A DNA stretch of 64,000 bases, taken from Deroplatys truncata. Its lineage: Eukaryota > Arthropoda > Insecta > Mantodea > Mantidae. Positions 1 to 10,401 of this stretch are shown here, in pieces. Position 1 is the stretch's first letter. The number at the start of each line of letters is the position of its first letter. Below the pieces are notes generated by a model that was not told the origin of the DNA, did no database searches, and worked only from the letters and a program-made list of their open reading frames with translations. The position numbers and the translations under genes are program-made. The stretch covers positions 106,931,488-106,995,487 of the forward strand of contig CM060984.1 of NCBI GenBank assembly GCA_030765065.1. Direction: 5' to 3'.

Positions 1-652
1 TTTCATGCTCTTTCCATGGTATCACGAGAAATAATTTAAAATCGATAGGATTTTAAAAGAATTGCTAAGTATTGAATAATTCGAACCATTAATATCGGAT
101 ATCTCAGAAATGACTGATGCCACAAAAAATTTATTTGAAATAAATTAAGCGTTTTATAGAGCTCTATATTTTTATGTAGTACGTTTTCGCCTATCGCTTA
201 ATGTTTACCAGTTATACAAGGTTATACAGAATATATCTCGAATGAAGTGAACTTTACAGGCTATTACCAGAAACTTAAAGATATGCATTTCATTTTAATG
301 TAAATATCTTTAATATATGGTATTATAATCAAAATCGTTATGGTCATTTTTTGTAAAATCAAAAATTACGAATTACCATCCATGTAAACGATATCATCCA
401 TGTCTGGGGTGTGGTTATTTTTCTGAAAACCTTCCTATCGCATCTTTGGAAGTTGCTGAACCTAAATACCAAGTTTGGTATTCATCAGACTTTTTCTTTT
501 TGAGTTATGCTGTTCACAAGTACACACAGACACACACCGGACCTTTTTCTCAAAAAGATTTTTTTTATTCAGGAGACCTCAAAACATGTGTTTCTAGTGA
601 AACCTAGGTTTCGAATTTGTGTACGGACTGTACGTGGAAGAGAAAGTAAAAA
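1..652 (-). mobile_element. R1 dispersed repeat, copy a (diverged, minus)
   Basis: This is the outer part of a minus-oriented R1 copy running off the left window edge. It ends with AGAGAAAGTAAAAA near 638-652, the reverse complement of the R1 opening. Upstream are the usual R1 landmarks: the line resembling gagttatgctgttcac, a short CA-rich remnant in place of the microsatellite, and the conserved stretch resembling ctatcgctta/gtttaccagttat. There is no coding potential. It faces copy b head to head a few bases away. Confidence 0.75.
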
Positions 653-660
653 TTAAATAC

Positions 661-1530
661 GAGATTTAGCCGAAAATTCATGCTTTGAGACTGTGAATAA
701 TAAAAAGAAGCATTATAGGAAAAGGTGCTGTATGTGTGTGAATAGCATAACACAAAAACGAAAAGTAAGAAAATATCATACTTAGTATTTAGGACCATTA
801 CCTTCCAAAGATGTGACACTAAGATTTCAAGAACATTCCCCATCGAAACCACCATTTACATAGAACATTTTTCGCAGTTTTTATTCCCTTCAAATAATTT
901 ATTTTCTAACGATTTTTATTTAAATACTATATATTAAAGAATGTTACTTTACAAATAAAATGTATATCTTTAATTTTTTAGGAATAGCCTGTGAAGTCCT
1001 ATTCATTCGGAAGGAATTTTGTATAATCCTGAATAATTGGTAAACGTTAAGCGACAGTCGAAAACGTACTGCACAATACAAATCACTTTAAAACACACAA
1101 TTTATTGCAAATAACATTTCTTGTGGTATCAGACATTTGCGAGATGTCCATTACTAATGGTTCAATTTTCAATACTTTATTTTTTTCAGGTCCTTTCGAT
1201 ATTCGTTGATTCTTGCAATCTTCTTTTTTTAAAAAGTTCCCTTGTGCTACCAGTTTATATTTACTGTGTTTTTAATATTTTCGTTACCGCTTATTTCCGC
1301 TATTGCACAACACACAAACACCCATGGCGGGACTCAAACCTGCGACCCTTAGTTTGGCGGAGCGCTGTAGGTATACACTCCAGCGACCATGGCTACGAGG
1401 ACCGGCAACGGTTGCACTCAAAGAGCGTGGAGTTTTAAGCCGGCATATAGCGCGTCCAGTTCTTAAACATTTGACTATCGCCGTTCCCATTGTATTTATT
1501 ACGAAATATGTAACAGCTTTTTCCGGACAT
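661..1530 (+). mobile_element. R1 dispersed repeat, copy b (diverged, carries a SINE)
   Basis: Plus-oriented R1 copy lacking its extreme 5' end. It begins in the part equivalent to gagatttcaccgg and keeps the block gaatagcataacac, the block after the microsatellite, and the distal block agttcttaaacatttgac near 1458. A tRNA-like insertion splits the distal half at about 1250-1430. It lies head to head with copy a. Confidence 0.7.
1250..1430 (-). mobile_element. tRNA-derived SINE inserted in R1 copy b
   Basis: Read on the minus strand, the segment has a pol III type II promoter layout. A box A-like run (TAGCcaTGGTCGCT) lies near 1395-1410 and a box B-like GGTTTGAGTCCC near 1328-1340. The proximal side, about 1255-1310, resembles 9508-9560 (tatttactgtg followed by taccgct), which suggests a shared SINE tail. 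Both boundaries are approximate because R1 itself is diverged here. Confidence 0.5.
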
Positions 1531-2533
1531 TCAAATAAATACATACGCATGAAAATTAACTGATCGTTAAATGAGCAATATAGGGGTAATTCACTCTTAC
1601 TTAAATACTGAACTCACAAGTGTGACATTGCTGATATAAAAATGAATTTGATATTCTAAAGCAATAAAACTAGTGAACGCTACGAACTGTAGAAGATTCC
1701 CAAATAAAAACTTAATGACTGAACAACTGAAGTAAACTTAATAGGCCGAGGCATTGTGGTGTGTTACACGACGGTCGGATTCTTCATAATAGATGGCAGC
1801 ATCGCTTTATTTACAGTTATTTGCTAAGTTAATGCTGTTTCAGGATACATTTGCAAACTTTAGAAAAATAATTTGAGGTCGTAAAGTTTTAAAAATACTT
1901 AGCTACACACTTTAAGCAAATTCAAACCGGATTCCAAATACATAAAGAGTTTAAATGCTTGCTAATTCCACAAATAGAGGCACACTACTTTCTGCCTTGC
2001 TATTTTAAGATGTTATGAGATTGCTGATGTTTTGTTAAGAATATGTACTTTTGAAAATGAACGCTCTGTTTATGTTTATTTTTGGTAATAATTTGTACCG
2101 ATTTCTTAATGGCCAACATTTAAGTCCAATATATAAACCACATTTTATCGTTAAATTTTATTAAGGTTGATTCAATTCAATTGGATTAAGAAAGTGGATC
2201 CGCTCGCTCCAGCTCTGATACTTTCTTTGAATTCTTTGACTATCAGTAAAAAATTAAATAAATTCTTAGGAAATCTTTGTTGTACTTCTAGAAAGTGAAG
2301 ATTGTGACATGATTCTTCCTCGTTAAAGCTGAAGGTATCAATAATTTATTGCAAAGTACTTCCCATTCAACACAGTATCTAGGACGACGAGGTGTAATAG
2401 TAATGTTGGTCAATTGATTATATTGAACCTATTCTTGTTCTTTTGTTTTGGCCATAGGCTGATTTCCTGAGCTGAGAAGGCAGATGATGCACTTTATCTT
2501 TTGAAGTATTGATCAACTTTAATAATAATTTAT
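1531..2533. other. Unassigned AT-rich sequence
   Basis: About 1 kb of AT-rich DNA with no long frame, tRNA-like box or inverted-repeat ends that I could find. It is probably decayed transposon DNA or unique intergenic sequence. Confidence 0.5.
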
Positions 2534-3196
2534 CATTATTTGCAGAAACTACTTTATTGCTAATTTTCTTGTAAGTGCAACGGGAATATGGTAGGCTTTC
2601 GTAAAGTCTATTTTCATGTCCAGGATATTATATATATGTGTATATATATTTATATATATATATATATAATTTCCACTTGAGAAAAAGTAAGTATTGGAAA
2701 ATCCAAGCAAATAACAAGTAATATCTCGGAAATGGATCATTCGACAAAAAAAATGTATGACATAAATTGTGTGTTTTAACAAGATCTACATTTTTTGTGT
2801 AGTAAAATTTTGTCTATCTCTTACGGTTTACTAGTTATGCAAAGGTAGTTCAGAATGAAGTGGATTTTTGGGGATGTTCCCAGAAAATTCAAGGTATACA
2901 TTTCATTTGCATGAAAATATATTAAACAGATGACATTTAATCAAAGTCGTTAGAGCCATTTTTGAGAAAATAAGAAATTTCGAAAAATGTCCATATAAAG
3001 GGTAGTAAACTCAAATACCAAGTTTGAGTTTTTGAGATATGCTGTTCACAGACAGATAAAAACACGTTTTTCCAAAAATACTTCTTTTAGATTTAGGGTA
3101 CCTCAAAACATGTATTTCCGGTGTAATCTCGGTATCGAATTATTGAGTGGAATGCAATTCTTTCCCTACTTACTGTACGTAGTAGAGAAAGTAAAA
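2534..3196 (-). mobile_element. R1 dispersed repeat, copy c
   Basis: Minus-oriented R1 copy ending at 3181-3196 in AGTAGAGAAAGTAAAAA. The far (3') end of the element is lost: homology starts around ttgcagaaactac near 2542. A TA-rich microsatellite at about 2627-2669 lies inside the copy, where other copies have plain sequence. The usual CA microsatellite is reduced to a few bases (cacagacagataaaaacacg). Confidence 0.8.
2627..2669. repeat. (TA)n microsatellite inside R1 copy c
   Basis: An imperfect TA tract. It is not at the usual R1 microsatellite position, so it is a later local expansion. Confidence 0.9.
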
Positions 3197-3197
3197 A

Positions 3198-3790
3198 ACG
3201 CTGTCTGATTTATAATTACTTAATATAATTTCTTTTAATGTCAGTTTGTAGATGGTTTACCTCTGATGCCTAATATAGTTTTAGAAATTATGATTTCGAA
3301 GAGAACTTTGTAATAGATTGTGAATTATTATACTCCCATACTCAATTACTGATTTAATGAGATGGTTAAACGAATTAGCCTAGTTAGAGGATGGGCTCCC
3401 CAAGAACTGCAAGAGATGTAACAGCAAAATATGACAGATACTCTTGATCCTGTTAACAAGGTTATTGAAGTGGTTTTTCAATTCAATCTGTAATCCATAG
3501 CATTTCTCAGAAATTTAACACCACGATTTGATTAAAGAATTTCCTTTCCTACTTTAGTAGAGAAATCACACTTAAAATATACAGAGGTCCAATTTTTGCA
3601 TGCTAAATTTAGCTCTTTTTATTTTTATTTGTTTGTTTTCGTTTCTAAACCTCATGTACTGGAACTCTTTAACTTCTCGCCTATGGAGACAATGTCATCG
3701 CTCATGTTTCCTTTTTCTTTTTTCTTCTTCTTTTCTTTTTTAAGTTTAGCTTAGCGTGTAAAAAACGCAAGGCCATAAATATTAAGCGAT
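3198..3790. other. Unassigned sequence with a pyrimidine tract
   Basis: No coding evidence. A C/T-rich run (about 3709-3745, ctttttcttttttcttcttc type) sits just upstream of the GC-rich island that follows. Otherwise featureless. Confidence 0.5.
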
Positions 3791-3799
3791 GCATTTTCG

Positions 3800-4230
3800 A
3801 CGTTGGAGAACATTATTTTAACTCTCGGGGGAAATTTTGTAAGCTGCGGAGCCAGTTTTCCCCACGTCATCGTTATTCACCTGACTTAACTATGTCTCTA
3901 GCAGAGACGCTGGAAATCGATCCCTTTTACCGCCATTTCCCTTTCCATCAAAGTCGCGGAAATCAGGAAGCTGCGAGGCAATATGCGACTCTTCCGCCGC
4001 TTTAAGTGCAAAGTAGTCGCCAGAAGGCCCCCCTCTCATACCTGCGTCATCCTCATATCAAATTCTTGTGAAAGTTGCAATAAAAGGTTAAGAATCGATC
4101 GCCCCCACTCCTCCCGGGCAAGTCTGACAGGAGCTGGCCCTGGTAACGGTCCTGCCAGGGACATACCGTCTCCAACCCCCTCCCCTACACACATTCAGGT
4201 TGCCCATAGGGTGTCCCTTAACTGATGGTT
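3800..4230. other. GC- and CpG-rich island of unknown role
   Basis: The base composition changes abruptly from AT-rich flanks to GC-rich sequence with many CpGs (cgacgttgg, cccacgtcatcg, gtcgcgg, gcgactcttccgccg). A plus-strand frame of 80 codons spans 3983-4225, with a basic start (MRLFRRFKCK) and a Pro/Ser-rich end. I do not recognise it, and a GC-rich stretch makes such frames by chance. It could be a first exon with promoter, a CpG-rich regulatory element, or the GC-rich part of an unrecognised repeat. No second copy was found in the window. Confidence 0.35.
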
Positions 4231-4371
4231 ATCATAACAGTATCCATTCAGCATTAATTTTGCTACAATTTAATAAGCAAATGCTGTAAAATATATATTT
4301 ACAAAAAGTCCTAAAATTGTTGAATATTTCAATTCTTTTTAAAACAATGAATTAATCACACAAATAATGTA

Positions 4372-4497
4372 ATTATAGTAATTAAATGTTGTTTCACACA
4401 AGCCATGTATAGGACAAGGTTGGAAAGGAGAATCAGACTGAAAAATGCAATACCATAACCAGGATTTGAATCACGGATCTTCCCCTTACGTAGGGTA
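4372..4497 (-). mobile_element. SINE-C copy 1 (tRNA-derived, minus)
   Basis: Shares with 5455-5620 and 23570-23800 the ordered blocks acaaggttggaaagg, cagactgaaaaatg and ccaggatttgaatcacgg. Read on the minus strand, the last block is a T-arm-like GATTCAAATCCTGG. The tRNA-like end abuts LTR1 copy A. Confidence 0.6.
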
Positions 4498-5290
4498 ACT
4501 TAGTCGCGGGAATCGTCACGTGTTATCTTATTTGCTGGGCGCCTGTTATTGTTTTATTATTTTAAGATTTGGGTTCTTTGTCCTTCGGCTAGCTATTATT
4601 ACTCAGTCAAGCAAGTATCTCTGAGCAGGGCGTGTAAACGGAAAGGAGTTGTTACTAAAAGATAACACTTTGTTTTCACACTTTTATTGCCGTCACACTT
4701 AATTAATAATTCACATCTTTAATCTTTATGCACGCCTGACTGAATCTGTAGCATTTTCGAATGTAATTACTGTCGTATTAGTTGCCGCGTACTTCACATT
4801 TTGTAACTAACTTTACGACGTGTACTTCGCGAGAGATTCTTCCAAACTGTATGACGTGCACTTCACGAGAGAGTCCTTAGAACTGCGCGATACTTGCTTA
4901 TGGCTCGAGAATATATACTCCTTCACCTCGAAATGCCTAAACATTATAATAGAGCTGCTATTGGTTACCAAATCGCGCCAACATTAGTGTCTATTTTGTC
5001 AGCCAATCACTACTACTAACATATATGCTCTAGGGAAGATATTCCCTCCATTTCTAAAGAAAGGCACGCTACCCTGACGTCATATGTTTGTCTCTTCTTA
5101 GTGATAAACAACTCACCCCCTCGGTTTATTGTTATCCACTTCTATTGTCAGTTTCAGTGAGGCCATGTAAACTTATTTCCTAACAATGGTTATGGCTAAC
5201 AAACATCTAAAATCCTGTACATACAATAATATTAATTTACACTACAATCGCTCTGGCATTCACAGTGTTATGATATAAAATACCACCTCA
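4498..5290 (-). mobile_element. LTR1 solo-LTR-like unit, copy A
   Basis: About 790 bp that aligns over its whole length with the reverse complement of 58631-59398. Read in element orientation (minus) it starts TGAGGTGGTATTTT at 5290. It then carries a CCAAT-type region, a TATA-like tatattctcgag block, and an AATAAAAGTG polyadenylation-like signal. It ends around GATAACACG, with a further ~22 bp of weaker similarity to copy B. There is no gag-pol sequence on either side, so this would be a solo LTR or a non-autonomous unit. The exact outer boundary is uncertain because both copies carry AAGT on both sides. Confidence 0.6.
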
Positions 5291-5454
5291 ACTTTAACCG
5301 AGTTGTCATGGGAATATGCGGCACAACATTAAACTTTCCCCAACTGACTCGCGTTTTTTCCGGTAAACCACAAGAATCTTAAATTCATTTTGAGGTGACA
5401 TACCCCAACGGCGGCTTACAATATCATAAGTACTTTAAGATCCGGGATTCATAT

Positions 5455-5620
5455 TTTAACTAATATTAGGCCAATCAATGGTAATTGATTGTTCTTTCAA
5501 ACAAGCTGTGCGTAGGAGAAGGTTGGAAGGGTAAAATCAGGCTGAAAAATCGAATGTCATTGCCAGGATTTGAATCACGGATCTTCCGTTTTTCGTGCTA
5601 ATATTACAATAAAGCAACAC
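5455..5620 (-). mobile_element. SINE-C copy 2 (tRNA-derived, minus)
   Basis: Second SINE-C copy, with blocks aaggttggaaggg, caggctgaaaaatcg and ccaggatttgaatcacggatc. The tail side contains ggccaatcaatggtaattgatt, matching the start of the 23.6 kb copy. The tRNA-like head is decayed beyond the T-arm. Confidence 0.6.
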
Positions 5621-5897
5621 ATGGAAAAGAGAACAGAATATAATTAGTCGCGGTTTCTTCTCTTTCTGACCTGATTAAAGCCTACGAAGGAGTAAATAGG
5701 GAGACAATATGGGATATTCTATAAAATTATGATGTTGATCCGTCCCTTATTAATACATTCAAATGTATTTTAATTAAAACAAAATATAGATAAAACTGGC
5801 AGATGGAACACAGAAGTGCAGAAGTCAACATGGAATAGTGTCAGTGATGTGGCCTATTCCCTCTGCTATTTTACACACACACTCACAAGGTTAAATT
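5621..5897. other. Unassigned sequence
   Basis: A short AT-rich stretch between SINE-C and the deleted mariner. I see no feature in it. Confidence 0.5.
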
Positions 5898-6538
5898 AAT
5901 AAGTATCCGCACATAATGTTTTAAATTTATTATAACAACAATAGAAACTTTAAATTACCTAATTTTTCAACGTGGTCCCCTTGCTTCTCAATGTACATGG
6001 TCCATTATTCACAAGCCTTCTGATGCCCTCAGAAAAAGAGTTTTTCGTCTAAGTAGCAAGCCATGTATACACCGCTTCCTTCACTTAATTTCTTCTCTCA
6101 TAGGCATTTTTAAGTGGACCAAAAAGATATGGTTTGCCACTCATCGACAGTCAATCTTTGGTTCTCTGATTCAGGATATGGACTTGCTCAATGTTGGCGT
6201 CACTAGTAGATACGGATGGGCGTCCCGCTCTTTCCTCGTCATTCACAGTTGTCCGACCATTTTTGAACTTTCCAGTCCAGTTTCGCCGAGGTAAAACATT
6301 GCCCCATATTGTGCGAAAAGTCTTCGATGAATTCTGTCTCCTGGTACACCTTCAGACGACAAAAAACGGATAACCGCACACGCTGTTCTTCTCTGGTGCA
6401 AAGGGTGAGGGGTGCAGCAATGCTTGTTATGCAACAATGCAACATTCACTGGAGATAAAGGAACAACATGACGTGCGCGCGCAGAAACCGATACAGCTAA
6501 CCTACAAGAAATTAAAAATGGTGTGCTGATACTTATTG
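5898..6538 (-). mobile_element. Internally deleted mariner-like element
   Basis: Bounded by imperfect terminal inverted repeats. The left end reads AATAAGTATCCGCACA (5898-5913); the right end, reverse-complemented, reads AATAAGTATCAGCACA (6522-6537). Transposase remnants lie on the minus strand. The unit is about 640 bp, half of a usual mariner, because the catalytic core is missing. Confidence 0.75.
5965..6449 (-). pseudogene. Mariner-like transposase relic, catalytic core deleted
   Basis: On the minus strand the N-terminal part reads AVIRFLSSEGVPGDRIHRRL near 6360-6410. This is the helix-turn-helix start typical of a common arthropod mariner-like group. A GRPSVSTSD-type linker follows near 6210-6240. 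The frame then jumps to C-terminal motifs: YLFGPLKNAYE near 6110-6140, KEAVYTWLAT and FSEGIRRLVN near 6010-6090. The region that should hold the three catalytic acids is absent, so the protein cannot be active. At least one frameshift separates the N-terminal pieces, because two overlapping frames each carry part of the match. This was most likely a non-autonomous copy mobilised in trans, or a deletion derivative fixed by decay. Confidence 0.75.
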
Positions 6539-6599
6539 ACTTATCCTCGTATATATAAAATTACTGAACCTTGGCCACGGTATAATCCCAGAGAAGTAA

Positions 6600-7270
6600 A
6601 AATTGGAGGTAGAAACTAAGTAAGATACATATCTTATGTGGATGACCTATTATTAATAGTCACTTCTGAAGATGATATTAAAACATAAATTACAATTTTA
6701 AACAGCATTTTGGAAGTATATAAAAGGAAATATCTATTGAAAAGACAAAGTCTATGAAAATACAAGCAAAATACTATTGAAGAATAAAATCTGTCTTGAA
6801 TAAATAAAGATTTGGTGAAAAGATTTCAAAATATAATAATTTAAATGGAATAATTAAAACAAACTTAAATAAAATCAACAGTAAAGCAAGCCAAACATAA
6901 GATTACTACAAAATCAATTTTAAAGCTTGCTTGTGAAGTATGAAGACAAGAAGACAAGAGGAGACGGGAAGTTGCGCCCATGAGAATTGCTCATCACCAG
7001 ATAGGAATGACAATCTCAGATGGATATAAGAGTGAAGTAGTTGGGGGAAAAATTAAAAGGATAGTTGAGGAAGTTAAGGAGCACAGAATAAATGGAGAAA
7101 ACATGTGGAAAGGATGGGTCCGAAGAGGTTACTAAAAATAGTACCTATACAGTTACAAACTCCACGACAGAAGAGATAAAGGCAGGACGAGAGCAAGAGG
7201 GAAGGTTCAATCTGAAGTCGGAAGAGGCATTAGTTTCCCAAACTTTGATTGGAGCAAGAAGGAGAATATA
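6600..7270 (+). pseudogene. LINE ORF2 relic: reverse transcriptase palm and C-terminal end
   Basis: Decayed non-LTR retrotransposon ORF2. At 6623-6691 the plus strand reads RYISYVDDLLLIVTSEDDI. This holds the reverse transcriptase active-site motif with its hydrophobic flank (YVDD at 6635-6646). A shifted frame then gives ISIEKTKSMKIQ at about 6730-6765, the strand that normally follows the palm motif. Further on, near 7086-7150, HVERMGPKRLLKIV followed by a basic tract (PRQKR, then a shifted GRTRARG) matches the W-x-GH-x-x-R plus GRR-rich end of LINE ORF2 proteins. Stops and frameshifts are frequent. The endonuclease and most of the RT lie outside or are erased, consistent with 5' truncation on insertion. 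The clade cannot be fixed by eye. Confidence 0.7.
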
Positions 7271-7290
7271 GCTAATGTAAAATTAATTAA

Positions 7291-8290
7291 AATTTCCTTA
7301 ATAAATTTCAAAATATTTCTCTCTCTATCAAGCAACTATTACAATGATTTCTTTATTTTTAAGTTTAAGTGATTTAAGGATACTAGGAAGTGATTACATT
7401 TCTGCCATACCCAAGTTATGCTTGGTTTGCTTGAATTAAAAAGAATTTATGCATTTAATTAGTATATAATATTTGGGATAAATTCAAAACCGTTTATGGA
7501 AAAGTGGCATAAGTCACACCATGTTTTCTAACGAAAAAGTTTGTGCCTCATACTTCAGGTACACTTTTCTTCCTTAGGGTTGATCGTACAGTAACCATTT
7601 TTTTCCTGTGATACTTAACATATAACTTGAAATCCTGAACTAAATTAAATTTGGATACCGTAAATATGAGAAGGGAAAGAAAATGTTGCATATCTAATGA
7701 CACAAATGACCTATATTTTTTATCAGTTACTATTTTTTTCTATTCATCTTAAACTTAATATTCCAAGAAAAGGTTAGTTCACTAGCTACATTGCGTAACT
7801 ATACATGAACAATAAAAATGTCATGACAATAGCTTTGATAGTTTTTGAGGAAAGTGTACCTGAAGTGTTAAAAAATGAAGTTACGGGAAATTGAGTCGAA
7901 AGTTGAAAGTGTAGTTTTTGCTTATTTACTCGCTTTTTTAGAACAAGCCAGCTCCATATTCATTATCACTGTGGTTATTTTGAGCTCCTCTCTTCCTTTT
8001 CTTGGGCCTGCCTTGTCACAAATTATTTGAGCTGCCTTTTTTTGCCTCTGAGAGTCGACGTTTATCATTTTTTAAAAATGTTGTCTTCATATTTTGACCA
8101 GTTTTGATACCCATTTTTGCGTAACTTTAAGCCTACCACTACACCCTTCATGCACCCCTTCAAGGATACCCAATGAGGTGAGGTGAGCTGTATTCTTCTT
8201 GGAGTAACAATAAAAATAAAAGAAATTGTTACTTTGGGGCGAGAACCTTTGAAAATGTAAGGTAACCATATCATGTCACAATGTCTTAAA
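7291..8290. other. Unassigned AT-rich sequence
   Basis: No motif, repeat copy or convincing frame was identified. The overlapping short minus-strand frames at 8065-8274 are unsupported. Confidence 0.5.
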
Positions 8291-8384
8291 ACGCTTGGTC
8301 ATCTGAGCACATGATAGTTGCAGCATTGTCTGACCTCATTAGCTGCGTAATATTGTGTGTACTTTTTTTAAAAGAACTTAAAAT

Positions 8385-8610
8385 GGTAAAATGCATATAT
8401 GCATCCAATCGAAACCCGTCAGCATCCAACCATTCCATCACACCACTTGCTTCAGTTGGGCCCTCCCCATCCTTCACCACAGTTTTAAGTGAATTCAGAA
8501 TATGCATTTTACCGGGTTTCGATCCTACGATCCTTGGTTTGATAGGTTAGCTACTTCTATCGTGCCTTAGACCGCATGGCCATAAATCCCGATGTCGAAG
8601 TCAAGTTGCA
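8385..8610 (-). mobile_element. tRNA-derived SINE (unclassified family)
   Basis: Read on the minus strand it has TGGCCATGCGGTCTAAGGC (box A-like, about 8559-8583) and GGATCGAAACCC (box B, about 8512-8525), spaced as in a tRNA. A GC-richer body follows (ggtgaaggatggggag). The unit contains a separated inverted repeat, GGTAAAATGCATAT at about 8386-8400 and its complement at about 8499-8513. Only one copy is visible. Confidence 0.6.
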
Positions 8611-10401
8611 TATGGAAACACATTGCAATGTATAGCAAATGTTCAATGCACGCGCTAAAATTTACCCCATGTCAATTGGTGGTTTCGTTCAGAAATCCTA
8701 AGCGAAAGAAATCTAACTCATTGTGCAAAAGGTTGTAGAAGGTTGCGCCGCCATATTTAAATGACCAATTTAAAGAGCTTACTAATCATGTAGCATACCA
8801 TGTTATAAATATATAGTTTTAAAGCTAAGGAGTTGTACTTTTTTATAGTATAGAAAACAAAAAATCGATATTTTCGCGGAAATTCACTTTCCGGTGTCCT
8901 CAAAACTTTCTCAGCACTGAGAATTGATGATCTTACCGGATACAAACCAAGGGTTGTTCGGATCGTAGACTAAGCTATCGTCCATCCTGACTCTATGGTC
9001 TCCTTTAGACAATGAAACAAGATGAGGGTAAAGAACAAAGTCACATTGAGGGCGGTGATGGTCAACTACATCTGATTGGCTGAACCGACTACGTTGGTGA
9101 CACTGCAGCACGGCATTTCGTTGAGGAAGGTCACGACATTAGGATGTCCGAAAGATTGGTCTAAGTTCACTTGGTTGGTACCCGATGAGATTTGTAGATT
9201 TCTGAGCCATTTTATTCAGGATACTGATAACAACTCCGTCCAATTGCTTGTCACTTTCAAAATGGCGTTAAGGAAGCCCCTCCTTTGCTTCCAATAAGAC
9301 ATAGAGGCTGTAGGAAAACAAATGTGAATAAATAGATGGGTGGGCCACGAACTCAATGCCCAACTATTTGACGATATCTCGAGATATATGAATTCAATGA
9401 GCAGGTGAGTTTTCCTGGTCAAAAATTCAAATCTTTTATGCAGGACTTCGTCGTTATTCAGCGAAATTTTTTCATCAATGCCACTTTCGATACTAGATAG
9501 TAGCTTGTATTTACTGTGCTTGGGTTTGTCTCGCTACCGCTCGTATCATAAACATACTCGTATCTTAATTATTATTTTATAATCTTGTTGCATAATGTAC
9601 TATTGTGCTTCAAACAGAAACGTTGCTTCTCTATTCATGTAAAGGGACTTCTAAGAATGATACATATTCAGGGAAATAGTATACATTATTATTATTAGCT
9701 AAATTTTTAAATATTATCCACTTTCCAAGCGAAAAATATTTTAAAATATACACCTGCACATAAAACATAAGATTCAGATAAAAATCCTCGCTTTTTATTG
9801 CTTCCACATTCCTATTTTGTGATATCTAGCCGACAGTGTAGATTACTTTTTAAAGCAACACATGAAGAAAGTAAAGCAAAGCATAAAATAATAACTGAAC
9901 AGGCAGACAGAAACAGTGTCAAAGATGTTCTGTTCTGAAGCCAAACAAGCGGTTACTGGTTGCTGTCATGTTCAGATTTTGATGCTTTTATGCAGTGCCG
10001 TGTTAACAGAAAATGGGACAGGAAATGCTTTTGTTTTATTTCTCCTTTTTACTGCTGCCGCGTTTATGATGACAATCATTTCCATGTTTGTGCCTTAATA
10101 CGAATTCCAACTCATCCCTCGCGGACAAGCTTCCCGCTCTGCTTTTGATTAATAACAATCTAGGTCATAGCAACATATAACTTGTTTAAATGACCTTTAT
10201 TGCAAAACATAGTCTCCTACTTGTTTGGCTGTCTCAGTTTAGTTTGTTTTAATTATTTGAAATTATCACTTTGATTATTTGCAGTCTCTTTGTCATGAAA
10301 CCCAAAGGAATTAACGTTGTTTTGATACTTGTCCGTCAGAAGAGTATACTTTGTCTCGAAAATTACTTTACCGATTGTCAGAGAATTTCAAATACGATGG
10401 C
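8611..10401. other. Unassigned sequence
   Basis: Mostly AT-rich. Between about 8930 and 9300 the composition is more balanced and short frames occur on both strands, but none resembles a protein I know. A possible SINE tail block (tatttactgtg then taccgct) lies at 9508-9560. Nothing else can be supported. Confidence 0.5.

Noticed and set aside
8930..9300. Decayed host exon on either strand
   Set aside because: Short frames exist in several phases but none resembles a protein family I know, and no splice-site pattern could be argued.
5600..9920. Shared caaagtaaagcaacacatg-type text at about 5610 and 9855 as a repeat pair
   Set aside because: The match is short and does not extend on either side; chance in AT-rich DNA is likely.
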